64,000 bases of DNA, taken from NCBI RefSeq assembly GCF_900115735.1, contig NZ_FOXO01000005.1, positions 1-64,000 of the forward strand, written 5' to 3'. The stretch's first letter is position 1, and each line of letters opens with the position of its first letter. The position numbers were made by a program, and so were the translations under genes. Positions 17,951 to 27,022 of the stretch are shown one piece after another. The notes beneath the pieces were generated by a model. The model had not been told where the DNA came from. It was given only the letters and a program-made list of their open reading frames with translations, and searched no databases. This DNA is from Butyrivibrio proteoclasticus (GTDB lineage: Bacteria; Bacillota; Clostridia; Lachnospirales; Lachnospiraceae).

Positions 17951-19764
17951 TGCTTCGAAAATTCTTCCTAAAGAGATTAAAAAAATATACTCTGATTCTG
18001 TTCCTTCCTTTATTTGCAGTTATGCTGGCAACACTATTTTTCTTTTCCAGAAATCAGATCAACTATATCAAAGTTGAATCTAAATCTTCAGCTGATCGAC
18101 TTGAAACCAACATAGATCAGCTCTTTTCTGATGTCATATATCAGCAGAGCATCATAACCGGCAATCCCAGTATTATTCTCTCACTTAGAAAAATGCTTAC
18201 TGATATGACTATGGATTACAGCAACTATTCCATGTTTAATACCATGACCGGGCTTATACGCAGTGTCAACATGGCCAATCCTTATATCATTAGTATCTAC
18301 TACTATCAGGACGGATGCAGCAGAATATATAGCTCAGAAGATGGGATTGAAGAGATCAGCACTTTTCCAGACAGCACCTTCACCAATTATCTGGGGCGTG
18401 CCAATTCGGGTAAAAACTACGTAACTACCAGAAAATACATAACTGATTCCTTTTCAAAGGAAAAAGAAATCCTGACCTTTTATATGTCAATGCCGACAAT
18501 GAAAGGAACTGCTGTAATAAATATCTCCATGGACAACCTTATATCAAGAATGAACTCTCTTAGGGCCAATCCTTACGAGTCTCTTTTTGCACTAAATGAC
18601 AACGGAGAGATTCTTTTTTACTCCTCTGACAACGTACGTTTATCTAAAGAAGACTTGTCCATTATCACTAATAAAGCAGCAAACAACAAAAATCTCTCAA
18701 AAGAATGGATAAAACTTGGGGCAAAAAACTACTGGATCAGCACATACTACGGCTCCACAACAGACATTTTATATGTATCTCTTATCTCTTCTGATGTTAT
18801 TTTGGCATCCATGAGAACCACTTTATTTGGATTCCTTATAATATTTGTTGCCGCTTTTGTTGCTGTATTTATTATTTCTTACAGAGTAACCAATGATTCC
18901 TTCTCACATATCCAAAAGATCATTGATACTTTTTCAGATGCCGAAAAGGGAATATACCCCGGTGAAATTGATCAAAAAATCAACGATGAGTACGATATCA
19001 TCCTCATGAACATACTTAAGCTATTCCTTAATTCCACATTGCTAAAAAGTAATTTGGAAAGGCAGCAATTCGAAAAGCAGGTTGTTGAACTTGCCGCACT
19101 TCAGCTACAGATCAATCCTCACTTTTTGTCTAATACTCTACAAACCCTTGATTTTGAATCGCGCAAGTTGTCGGGAGGAAAACCTACTCAGCTCAATCGT
19201 ATCATTACAGATTTATCTGATATTTTGCGCTATTCATTAAGGCCATCAAACACGCTTGTCCCTCTAAAAGAAGAACTTAATGCACTGAAAAAGTATATAG
19301 ACATCCAACAATACCGCTTTGGAGACGCTTTGGTGTTTTATACAGAGATAGATGATGCAGCTCTAAACTTCTATGTTCCAAGGCTAATATTGCAGCCCAT
19401 CGTTGAAAACAGCATATCGCACGGAATCCTGCCTTCTAACAGGACCGGATTTATAAAATTAAAAGCTCTTTCAAATGGCGAACGCCTTACAATTAGTGTA
19501 ACAGACACAGGTGTAGGCATGAATCGTAATGAGCTGCTAAAGCTCCGCAAACAAATAAACTCTAGTAATAACAATAATATAGGTCTTTCTAATGTTAACC
19601 GCAGATTGATTCTCACATATGGTCCTGAATCCGCTCTTCACATCATCAGTAAAGAAAAATATGGGTGCAGCATTAGCTTTTCAGCCTTTCAATCCCTGAG
19701 TAGCAATGCCTTCAACAAAGTATTTTTGAGCACTGAAGAAGAGAATAATAAGCGGGATATTTGA
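17947..19764 (+). CDS. YesM-type sensor histidine kinase
   Basis: This 605-residue protein has TM1 near residues 15-35, a large extracytoplasmic sensor region (about 36-285), TM2 near 288-312 (FGFLIIFVAAFVAVFIISYR), a HAMP-like linker, then the HisKA_7TM-type/His_kinase box LQLQINPHFLSNTLQTLD with His392. The HATPase part has RLILQPIVENSISHGILP and VTDTGVGM. Such kinases sense oligosaccharide or its binding protein. The frame extends 84 nt into the antisense end of the permease gene, so the C-terminal tail beyond SISFSAF is unusual. Co-translated with the regulator. Confidence 0.9.
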   Translation: MMLRKFFLKRLKKYTLILFLPLFAVMLATLFFFSRNQINYIKVESKSSADRLETNIDQLFSDVIYQQSIITGNPSIILSLRKMLTDMTMDYSNYSMFNTMTGLIRSVNMANPYIISIYYYQDGCSRIYSSEDGIEEISTFPDSTFTNYLGRANSGKNYVTTRKYITDSFSKEKEILTFYMSMPTMKGTAVINISMDNLISRMNSLRANPYESLFALNDNGEILFYSSDNVRLSKEDLSIITNKAANNKNLSKEWIKLGAKNYWISTYYGSTTDILYVSLISSDVILASMRTTLFGFLIIFVAAFVAVFIISYRVTNDSFSHIQKIIDTFSDAEKGIYPGEIDQKINDEYDIILMNILKLFLNSTLLKSNLERQQFEKQVVELAALQLQINPHFLSNTLQTLDFESRKLSGGKPTQLNRIITDLSDILRYSLRPSNTLVPLKEELNALKKYIDIQQYRFGDALVFYTEIDDAALNFYVPRLILQPIVENSISHGILPSNRTGFIKLKALSNGERLTISVTDTGVGMNRNELLKLRKQINSSNNNNIGLSNVNRRLILTYGPESALHIISKEKYGCSISFSAFQSLSSNAFNKVFLSTEEENNKRDI

Positions 19765-20520
19765 AACAAATGCCATTGCCATTACCTTATTCCATGGTAT
19801 TACCGACTCAGCATCTATCGAAAGCTTAAGTGCCAATGAAATCGTGTATTTTTTAGCCGAGTTGATATACAAAAGGGGATTCAAATAGTCATTATAAGTC
19901 CATATGAACTGAAAGAGCCCTGCTGAAAATAAAGCCGGTTTCATCAGCGGAATTAGTATCTGTACAAAAGCTTGAAAAGATCCGCAACCATCGATATACG
20001 CGGATTCATCAAGTTCTTTTGGCAATCCTCTCATGAACTGTACAAGCATAAACACAAAGAAAGGATATGTTCCAAGTACAGCCGGTGCATAAAATGGCAT
20101 ATATGTATTGACCCAGCCAAAGCTGTTAAAAAGCGCATATCTTGGAATCATTATTACAGCATTTGGCAACATAAGAGTTGATATCAAAAGCATAAATAAA
20201 GGTTTTTTCCCCGGAAATTTAAAGCGAGCAAATCCATATGCTACCAGTGAACATGACGCCACTGTAAATATTACAACCGGAATTACAATAAGAAATGTAT
20301 TTATGAAATAGGTTGAATATGTAATTCCTGCTGTTCCTTTCCAACCTTCGATATAACCGCTAAAATCAAATGAATTTGGTAACAGTTTAAGCGAGCCAAA
20401 TATTTCCTCATTTGTCTTAAATGTAGCAAGAAACATCCATAAAATTGGAAAAAGCATCAAAACGCCCGCAACTGTAATTATGATATTAGCAATATAATGT
20501 CCTATCTTATTTTTCTTCAT
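19681..20520 (-). CDS. Carbohydrate ABC transporter permease, MalG type
   Basis: About 279 residues with six membrane helices and the EAA-type loop ESAYIDGCGSFQAFVQILIP that contacts the ATPase. ATG 20520 (MKKNKIGHY) is preferred to the ATG seven codons earlier, because GGGAG precedes it and the longer version overlaps the other permease. It completes an importer with the permease at 20525 and the binding protein at 21501. No ATPase is encoded nearby, so a shared MsmK-type ATPase elsewhere is presumed. Its 3' end overlaps the kinase gene on the opposite strand. Confidence 0.9.
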   Translation of the reverse strand: MKKNKIGHYIANIIITVAGVLMLFPILWMFLATFKTNEEIFGSLKLLPNSFDFSGYIEGWKGTAGITYSTYFINTFLIVIPVVIFTVASCSLVAYGFARFKFPGKKPLFMLLISTLMLPNAVIMIPRYALFNSFGWVNTYMPFYAPAVLGTYPFFVFMLVQFMRGLPKELDESAYIDGCGSFQAFVQILIPLMKPALFSAGLFQFIWTYNDYLNPLLYINSAKKYTISLALKLSIDAESVIPWNKVMAMAFVSNIPLIILFFSAQKYFVEGIATQGLKG

Positions 20521-20524
20521 AGTA

Positions 20525-21427
20525 TTAGAAATCTCCCGCATCTGAATAATACACTTTTCCTGATGAATATCTGAACAGAAGTAAAGTCACCACCATGATT
20601 GTGGCGAAAATAACCCAGGATATAGCGCTTGCGTATCCCATTTTGTAATAAGAAAAAGCCTCCTGATATAGCTTCATTCCGAGAAGATAGGTCGATTTTA
20701 GAGGCCCTCCTTTTGTTATTACAAAAGCATTAGTAAATGCCTGAAGCGCATTGTTGGTCTGCATTATCACGTTAAAGAAAATAATTGGCGATATCTGTGG
20801 AATAGTCACATTCTTAAACTTATCCCATGCGCCTGCTCCGTCTAGATCAGCTGCCTCATAAAGATCCTTGGGAACATTCTTAAGCGCAGCAAGCATCATA
20901 ACCATAGATGAACCAAACTGCCATATTTCCATCATGCATATGGTGGGAAGCGCTGTTTTTGTATTTCCAAGCCACTGTAGCTTGGGAAGTCCAAAAGCAC
21001 CAAGAATGCCATTTATTACGCCAGTATCCATGAACATCAATCTCCAAAGAATACAGATAGCCACACTTCCTCCAAAGAGTGATGGTATGTAATATATTGT
21101 TCTAAGTCCATTAATGCCCTTCATATCGCGATTCATAAGCATTGCCACTATCAGGGCCATTATTATTTTTCCTGGTACTGTATAAAGCGTGTATATCCAT
21201 GTAACTTTAAATGAATTCCAAAACTCAGGATCAACAGTAAACAAAGTGATATAGTTCTTCAATCCAGAAAATTTGGGGCTGGACATTATGCTATAGTCCG
21301 TAAAAGAATAGTAAAAAGACTGAATAAAAGGTATCAGCTGAAGGACCAAAAAGCCAATAAGCCAAGGTAGGATGTAAATATATCCTTTCAGCTGCCTCCT
21401 GTCATGACTGGATATTTTATTTTTCAT
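20525..21427 (-). CDS. Carbohydrate ABC transporter permease, MalF type
   Basis: About 300 residues starting at ATG 21427 (MKNKISSHDRRQLKG), with GGAGA about 9 nt upstream; the longer frame runs back into the binding-protein gene. Six helices begin YIYILPWLIGFLVLQLIPF. The EAA loop is YEAADLDGAGAWDKFKNVTI. It forms the heterodimeric channel with the MalG-type partner 4 bp downstream. Downstream of the hairpin at 21458-21481, so it is probably expressed at a lower level than the binding protein. Confidence 0.9.
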   Translation of the reverse strand: MKNKISSHDRRQLKGYIYILPWLIGFLVLQLIPFIQSFYYSFTDYSIMSSPKFSGLKNYITLFTVDPEFWNSFKVTWIYTLYTVPGKIIMALIVAMLMNRDMKGINGLRTIYYIPSLFGGSVAICILWRLMFMDTGVINGILGAFGLPKLQWLGNTKTALPTICMMEIWQFGSSMVMMLAALKNVPKDLYEAADLDGAGAWDKFKNVTIPQISPIIFFNVIMQTNNALQAFTNAFVITKGGPLKSTYLLGMKLYQEAFSYYKMGYASAISWVIFATIMVVTLLLFRYSSGKVYYSDAGDF

Positions 21428-21457
21428 TTTTAATTTCTCCGTGAATTTTATAAGAAA

Positions 21458-21481
21458 GGGGCTTCGGATTATTGAAGCCCC
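21458..21481 (-). terminator. Intercistronic hairpin between binding-protein and permease genes
   Basis: GGGGCTTC and GAAGCCCC form a perfect 8-bp stem, followed on the minus strand by TTTCTTAT. It probably terminates part of the transcripts or protects the upstream mRNA end, giving excess binding protein over permease. Confidence 0.65.
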
Positions 21482-21500
21482 AAAAGAATACTGCAGATTG

Positions 21501-22886
21501 TTATTTTTTGCTATCCAGATAATTCTGGAATAAGATAATGGCATCATCAGCAGCTTTTTCAGGTGTTTTTTCTCCATAAGCAACCTGCATGATCATATCG
21601 CTCATAATAGCCATCGGTTCCTCTTCTGTAGAAAGGCCCATTTCATATGTTCCATTATATTTTTGGCATACATCAACTGTCTCTTTTGCTATTCCATCAA
21701 GAAGTCCATTCTCTGCGCATACCTTCTGTCCAACTGATGTAGGTGGTACTGAACGAACTGTTCCAAGTATAGCGGCTGCTTCTTCATCATTATAGAAATA
21801 GTCAAGGAACATCATAGCTTCCTTTACATGTTCTGACTTTTTGCTCACAACAAGATATTGAGGGCAATTGCAGTAGAATCCATCGTCCTTAGCTCCTTCC
21901 ATGACAGGAAGATTTGCTGCTGCATAATTAAGTCCTGATGCCTTAACCGCAGGTTCTGCTGTAGATGTATAGCAAAACATTCCAAGATATGAGCCGTTAA
22001 TCCAATTAGGATCTGTCTGAAGAGATTCATTGTAGGACTCTGTGCTTGATGCTGATGCTATAACTCCGTTGTCATAAAGCGATTTTATATATGACAATGT
22101 CTCAACCAACTGGTCTCTGGTAAATCCCATCTCACAGGTTTCATCAATAAAGAATGTATTTCCTGTAAGCTGTAATAAATATGGTCTTAAAACAGCTGTT
22201 GTCATCATTGTTGAATCGATTGTAAGAAGGTATTTATTGCTATCAGCTTCGTGAACTTTTTTACCAATCTCAACAATTTTATTCCAATCAAGATCTCCAG
22301 CCATATCTTCTGCAATGCCAAGCTCATTTGCAGCATCTGAATTATAAATAAGGGCTGTCCCCGCAAGACCTGTAGGAAGTCCGTACTGATGTCCATCAAA
22401 GTATCCATTATTCTCAAGGAACTCTGCCTCAAAATTTGATAGATCTATAACGTCTGAATAATCGTTAAAATCTTCAAAATAATCAGCTCCTGAGCTTACA
22501 AAACCTGGCATCCAGCCAACACCCATCTGTATAATATCAGCTTCTGTTCCTGCTGATAGCTGAGCTGTAAGCTTCTCCTGGTATCCATCTGATGAGCCAT
22601 ACTCCGGTTCAATCGTGATATATGGGTACTTTTCCTGGAACTTATTAATAACAGCTATAGTAGCTTCTGCTCTTTCATCTCCACCCCACCACATAAATCT
22701 GAGTGTCACAGGGCTCTGGTCGACATTTTCAGAACTCTGAGTTGCAGCATCATTTGCTGCAGTTACCTGAGATGTTGTACTTGTGTTCTGACTTTCATCA
22801 GTTGCAGCAGGAGTCCCTGTTCCACAAGCTGTTCCCATTGTTGCCAAAATTGATGCCATCAAAATTGAAACTATTTTTTTCTTCAT
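21501..22886 (-). CDS. Carbohydrate ABC transporter substrate-binding lipoprotein
   Basis: About 461 residues from ATG 22886 (GGGAGG 9 nt upstream). The signal peptide MKKKIVSILMASILATMGTA is followed by Cys21, a probable lipoprotein attachment site (slightly atypical lipobox), then a Ser/Thr-rich linker. The mature part is a family 1 extracellular sugar-binding protein: LRFMWWGGDERAEATIAVIN, AGTEADIIQMGVGWMPGF and DGHQYGLPTGLAGTALIYN. It delivers an oligosaccharide to the MalF/MalG-type permeases downstream. Convergent with the GH2 gene via the terminator at 22991-23034? No: both are minus strand, GH2 lying upstream with its own terminator. Confidence 0.9.
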   Translation of the reverse strand: MKKKIVSILMASILATMGTACGTGTPAATDESQNTSTTSQVTAANDAATQSSENVDQSPVTLRFMWWGGDERAEATIAVINKFQEKYPYITIEPEYGSSDGYQEKLTAQLSAGTEADIIQMGVGWMPGFVSSGADYFEDFNDYSDVIDLSNFEAEFLENNGYFDGHQYGLPTGLAGTALIYNSDAANELGIAEDMAGDLDWNKIVEIGKKVHEADSNKYLLTIDSTMMTTAVLRPYLLQLTGNTFFIDETCEMGFTRDQLVETLSYIKSLYDNGVIASASSTESYNESLQTDPNWINGSYLGMFCYTSTAEPAVKASGLNYAAANLPVMEGAKDDGFYCNCPQYLVVSKKSEHVKEAMMFLDYFYNDEEAAAILGTVRSVPPTSVGQKVCAENGLLDGIAKETVDVCQKYNGTYEMGLSTEEEPMAIMSDMIMQVAYGEKTPEKAADDAIILFQNYLDSKK

Positions 22887-22990
22887 ATCTAGCATCCTCC
22901 CTTCTCTATGATCAAATTCTAAATCAGGCAGGCCTTGGTTTGAACTTCATAGAATTTTAATAGGGTATCCTAGTTTTCGAAATATTTAAT

Positions 22991-23034
22991 AAAAGGTATC
23001 ATTTTATCAAATTTCAAATAAAATGATACCTTTT
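22991..23034 (-). terminator. Strong terminator after the GH2 gene
   Basis: A perfect 17-bp inverted repeat, AAAAGGTATCATTTTAT and its complement, with a 10-nt loop, ends in TTTT on either strand. It lies 19 bp beyond the GH2 stop and separates that gene from the importer operon. Confidence 0.85.
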
Positions 23035-23052
23035 GCAATTATTTATGTATCA

Positions 23053-25515
23053 CTAATGTATATCATAAACACTTCTTACTTTCAGCTCATCCGTCTGGCC
23101 TCTCTTAACTTTTATGATTCTCTGTCCCGGATCCATATCAAAAAAGTTATCTTCAAGGACAAGATCATCATTCCTGTTTCTGATTTCTACATTCTTTGCA
23201 AAAGTTTTTGCCTCAACCATCAGCTCTTTTTCAGAAACAACCGTTATCTTAAGATCAGGATCTTTAAAACGGAAATACTTAGCAGGAGCAAAAAAGGCCG
23301 TTCCTGCAGATATAATCTTTCCTCTCTCTTTTATTCTGAAAGATACATAATTCGAGTATATGTCGATTCCTGGAAAGCTCACTTTTTCCTGCCAGATCGC
23401 AGACAGAGCTGCAATCCTAATCTCTTTAGCATCCCTTGTTTTAATTTCCTGCCTTTCAGGACTAATCATCTTCCCGGCTGCATCCCTCAATTCCCACTCC
23501 AAAGTCAGTTCTTTGTCGCTCATTGTTTCATTTGAAATATTTAGTCTTATCGAAGGCGTAAAATCAGTTTTTTCTGAATTGACTAAAATCCCCTCGGATA
23601 CAGTACTTGTCTCCTCACAGCTCACCAAAACCGGTGAAAAGAACCTTTGAGCATAGTAATGAAGTGCCTTCCATCTGCCATAATAGTCTATTGAAGACCA
23701 GCTTATAACAGGCCAGCAATCGTTAAGCTGCCAATAGATGGCGCCCATACACCTTCCGCGATTTCTCCTGAAATGCTCAACTCCGTATCTGATCGCTTCC
23801 CCGGCCAAAAGCTGGGATGCATATGTCAGAACATCAAAATCACATGGATATTTAAAGGTTGACTGCATATACTGCATGATCTTGGCGTTAGCAGAGCTGT
23901 TTCTCTGGTGTTTTTCCATATTATAGGAAAAGAGATTAAAATCCTCCTCCTTCTCCATGACTTTTTCTAAGGTCTTTCTTGATGGAATTGACTGAAAACC
24001 AAATTCAGAAAGATATCTGAAGAAATGCTTTCTAAACTCAGTAAATGGCTTATTACTGTGCCATACCTCCCAATAATGTACATCACCCCTGCTATCGTCA
24101 TTCGGATTGTCAAAGGAGCCTCCTGAAGATGGGCTTGAGGGCCAATAAAAGGTATCCGGAGCATATTCATGAATCCATTTTGGGAAAAGATACTCATACA
24201 TCTTGATGTAATCAGCCTTTTGCTTATGCGTCTTTACCCAGACACCTTCTTTTACAAACTGCTCCATCTCATTATTTCCACTGATAAGCCCAAGACAGGC
24301 ATGGCCTTCGATTCGCCTTATGTTATCTTTTATTTCCTGGTGTATATTATCTTCAAAATTCTCATTCAGATCATAGACGGCACAGGCAAACATAAGATCC
24401 TGCCAAACAATAAGTCCCAGCTCGTCACATATATCATAGAACTCATCTCCAGGGAAGAATCCCCCTCCCCAGACTCTTATGGAATTAAAGTTCGCCGTTT
24501 TGCAGTCTTCTAAAAGCTGCCTTGTCCTTTCCGGCGTAATTCTGGATAGGTAGTTATCCTCCGGAATGTAATCAGCGCCAAGAGCAAAGATATCAACACC
24601 ATTAACGCAGTGTGAAAAACTCTCACCCCACTGGTCCTTTTTTCTGGTGATGGCCATAGTTCTAAGGCCAATGCGCTTTGTGACTTTATCGGTAATCTCA
24701 TCTCCTGCCCTTTGTATTACGGTAACAGTATAAAGATTCTGCTCCCCAAAGCCATTTGGCCACCAGAGCATTGGATCCTCAATAGGAATCATCTGCCCTT
24801 TATAGTTATTTATTTCTTTTTCATCTCCATCCGGCGAAGTAATTCTCACATCATAGCTGATGTCTACATTGTCTGTTATTACTTCATCATCTATATACAG
24901 GCATAGATCTACTTTTCCTTCTGAGTGTTCCTGATGGATTCTTACATTGTCTATTTTTGCCTTTTCAATCCCAATAAGGCTTACAGGCCTAAAAAGTCCG
25001 GCATCTGGGATTCTTGGGCCCCAGTCCCAGCCAAACATATAATGTGCTTTTCTTATGTTGGCAAAGCCCACCATTGCATCCTCAGAGCCGTCGCACTCGC
25101 ACTGTTTATATGCTTCTCTTATATATTTTGTTGGAGAATGGAAATATACTTTAAGAGAGTTCTCTTTTTCCTTAAGGCTTTGTGTTACATCAATCCTGTA
25201 AGTCCTGTGCATGTTTTCTGCATGCAAAATAGTCTGATCATTAAATATGATATCTGCAATAGTGTCTATTCCTTCAAATACCAGCTCTTTTTTGTCTGTG
25301 GCAAAAACATCCTCATCACAGTCAAAGCTCGTCGCGTATTCAAAGTCCTCTTCCATCACTTCAAGGGCATATTTTTCATTGTCACCCACAAACGGATCCG
25401 GAATAACCTTGTTCTCCTGTAACGTACTCAGCACACTTCCAGGTACTGACGTATCATAAATCGTGTTGTCCTTTATTCTCTTTATAGTCCAATCAGATAT
25501 TACTGTCTTTTTCAC
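23053..25515 (-). CDS. GH2 family beta-mannosidase
   Basis: This 820-residue protein has the GH2 mannosidase order: N-terminal sugar-binding sandwich (DTSVPGSVLSTLQENKVIPD), MFGWDWGPRIPDAGLFRPV, the TIM barrel with FNSIRVWGGGFFPGDEFYD, general acid Glu416 in SGNNEMEQ and nucleophile Glu504 in RYLSEFGFQS. Such enzymes remove terminal beta-linked mannose from N-glycan cores or mannan fragments. No signal peptide, so intracellular. It starts with GTG 25515 (AGGGGGA about 10 nt upstream). It has its own promoter and terminator but likely belongs functionally with the importer and GH95. Confidence 0.92.
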   Translation of the reverse strand: MKKTVISDWTIKRIKDNTIYDTSVPGSVLSTLQENKVIPDPFVGDNEKYALEVMEEDFEYATSFDCDEDVFATDKKELVFEGIDTIADIIFNDQTILHAENMHRTYRIDVTQSLKEKENSLKVYFHSPTKYIREAYKQCECDGSEDAMVGFANIRKAHYMFGWDWGPRIPDAGLFRPVSLIGIEKAKIDNVRIHQEHSEGKVDLCLYIDDEVITDNVDISYDVRITSPDGDEKEINNYKGQMIPIEDPMLWWPNGFGEQNLYTVTVIQRAGDEITDKVTKRIGLRTMAITRKKDQWGESFSHCVNGVDIFALGADYIPEDNYLSRITPERTRQLLEDCKTANFNSIRVWGGGFFPGDEFYDICDELGLIVWQDLMFACAVYDLNENFEDNIHQEIKDNIRRIEGHACLGLISGNNEMEQFVKEGVWVKTHKQKADYIKMYEYLFPKWIHEYAPDTFYWPSSPSSGGSFDNPNDDSRGDVHYWEVWHSNKPFTEFRKHFFRYLSEFGFQSIPSRKTLEKVMEKEEDFNLFSYNMEKHQRNSSANAKIMQYMQSTFKYPCDFDVLTYASQLLAGEAIRYGVEHFRRNRGRCMGAIYWQLNDCWPVISWSSIDYYGRWKALHYYAQRFFSPVLVSCEETSTVSEGILVNSEKTDFTPSIRLNISNETMSDKELTLEWELRDAAGKMISPERQEIKTRDAKEIRIAALSAIWQEKVSFPGIDIYSNYVSFRIKERGKIISAGTAFFAPAKYFRFKDPDLKITVVSEKELMVEAKTFAKNVEIRNRNDDLVLEDNFFDMDPGQRIIKVKRGQTDELKVRSVYDIH

Positions 25516-25562
25516 GCTATATTAGTCCCCCTATTGCAGTAATCGCTATAAACATTAAGGAA

Positions 25563-25571
25563 ATTATATCA
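25563..25571 (-). promoter_or_regulatory. Extended -10 promoter of the GH2 gene
   Basis: TGATATAAT on the minus strand lies about 48 nt upstream of the GTG start, with no clear -35 box. Confidence 0.4.
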
Positions 25572-25591
25572 CGTACTCTTTTTAAATAAAA

Positions 25592-25623
25592 AAGGAAACA
25601 TACCATATTTGATATGCTCCCTT
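25592..25623 (-). terminator. Terminator of the GltD-like gene
   Basis: On the minus strand AAGGGAGCATA pairs with TATGTTTCCTT (11 bp including two G-T pairs), followed by TTTTTATT. It starts 6 bp after the stop codon at 25629. Confidence 0.75.
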
Positions 25624-25628
25624 AATAT

Positions 25629-26894
25629 TCAATCCTTGTTCTTCATGTATTTATCCATATCTTCAGCAATCTGCTTGGATACTGCAACCGCAGCCACTAC
25701 AGTCTTAGCTCCTGTAACCACATCTCCTGAAGCAAATACTCCGGGAAGTGAGGTTTCTCCTTTTGAATCTGTTGCAAGATTACCTTTTTCATTTAATTTC
25801 AGGTCCTTATCATGATTTACCAATCGGTCCTGAGGCACCTGAGAAATAGCGATTATTATGCTGTCTGCAGGAATGAGATGCTCCGAATTTGGAATAACTT
25901 TAAATGGAGTCTTTTTCAGTTCCTCTCCCTTAGCCTTGCTTGCTGCTATCTTCTCTTCATCGGGCTCCATATCGCTAAATACTGCCCCATCGTCTTCTAT
26001 TCTGACAATGGCTTTACGGAACTCAAACTTAACTCCGTCAACTTTGGCATATTCATATTCTGCCTCAGAAGCGCCTACTGAATCGCCCCTCACATATACA
26101 ACAACCTCTTTTGAACCATGTCTTATGGCAGTTCTGGCTACATCCATAGCCGCGTTTCCGGCGCCTATTATGGCTACCCTGTCACCAAGCTCGTATACAT
26201 CAGGGTTGTTGAGATAATTTATCGCATAGAATACATTGCCAAAGGTCTCACCAGGAACTCCAAGGCGTTTAGGCTTCCATGCACCGGTACCAATAAATAC
26301 GCTCTTATAGCCGTCATCAAGAAGATCCTGTATTCCTGTTGAACCTCCAACGGAGAAATTAGGTCTGAACTTGATTCCCAGCTCGCGCATTTTTTTATAA
26401 TATCTGTCTAATATTGATTTCGGCAATCTGAATTCCGGAATCCCATATCGAAGGATTCCGCCAATCTTATCGTGTGTTTCAAAAACAGTTATGGAGTATC
26501 CCTTTAGGGCAAGAATAATAGCAATTGTTATTCCTGCGGGGCCTGCACCTATTACAGCTGCCTTCATGCCATTTGAAGGAGCAGGATTAAGTTCTAATCT
26601 CTCAAAACAGGAATCGGAAATGTAATTCTCAATTGAAGAAATATGAATAGGCTCTCCCTTAATACCCCTTACGCAATTGCCTTCACACTGATTACCATGG
26701 TTACATACCAAAGAACACACCATTGAAAGCGGATTGTTCTCAAAGAGCATCTGAGCTGCTTCCATCATACGATTTTCCTTAAAAAGACGTATCATTTCAG
26801 GAATATTTGTATGAATAGGGCATCCATTTTCCCTGCATCTGGGATTTGGACATTGTAAACAACGATTTGCTTCATCAATAACGTGCACAGACAT
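25629..26894 (-). CDS. NAD(P)-dependent oxidoreductase, glutamate-synthase small-subunit (GltD) type
   Basis: About 421 residues from ATG 26894 (GGAGGAG 7 nt upstream). The N-terminal Fe-S region has CLQCPNPRCRENGCP and a second Cys set MVCSLVCNHGNQCEGNCVRG. Next come a FAD-binding GAGPAGITIAIILALKGY and an NAD(P)-binding AIIGAGNAAMDVARTAIRHG, ending PGVFASGDVVTGAKTVVAAVA. Proteins of this type pass electrons from NADPH to a partner such as the glutamate synthase large subunit. No GltB-like partner is adjacent, so it may serve another acceptor. The cre-like palindrome upstream suggests carbon-source control. Confidence 0.85.
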   Translation of the reverse strand: MSVHVIDEANRCLQCPNPRCRENGCPIHTNIPEMIRLFKENRMMEAAQMLFENNPLSMVCSLVCNHGNQCEGNCVRGIKGEPIHISSIENYISDSCFERLELNPAPSNGMKAAVIGAGPAGITIAIILALKGYSITVFETHDKIGGILRYGIPEFRLPKSILDRYYKKMRELGIKFRPNFSVGGSTGIQDLLDDGYKSVFIGTGAWKPKRLGVPGETFGNVFYAINYLNNPDVYELGDRVAIIGAGNAAMDVARTAIRHGSKEVVVYVRGDSVGASEAEYEYAKVDGVKFEFRKAIVRIEDDGAVFSDMEPDEEKIAASKAKGEELKKTPFKVIPNSEHLIPADSIIIAISQVPQDRLVNHDKDLKLNEKGNLATDSKGETSLPGVFASGDVVTGAKTVVAAVAVSKQIAEDMDKYMKNKD

Positions 26895-26921
26895 ATAATA
26901 CTCCTCCATTTTTTATCACTT

Positions 26922-26972
26922 TGTTCAAGTAATACATACGATTATGTTATGTTAATTTATATCACTTGAACA
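26922..26972. promoter_or_regulatory. Long-spaced inverted repeat upstream of the GltD-like gene
   Basis: TGTTCAAGT (26922-26930) and ACTTGAACA (26964-26972) are perfect 9-bp inverted copies 33 nt apart, flanking an AT-rich stretch where the promoter should lie. The layout suggests two half-operators for a dimeric regulator or a DNA loop. Confidence 0.4.
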
Positions 26973-26974
26973 TA

Positions 26975-27000
26975 TGCTAGTGTAAGCGCTTACACTAGCA
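26975..27000. promoter_or_regulatory. 26-bp perfect palindrome containing a cre/LacI-type operator
   Basis: The centre TGTAAGCGCTTACA fits the CcpA/LacI-family consensus (TGWAANCGNTNWCA). Symmetry continues outwards with TGCTAG/CTAGCA. No T run follows on the minus strand, so an operator is preferred over a terminator. It is about 80 bp upstream of ATG 26894. Confidence 0.55.
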
Positions 27001-27022
27001 AAAATGTGGAATATCATGAACA

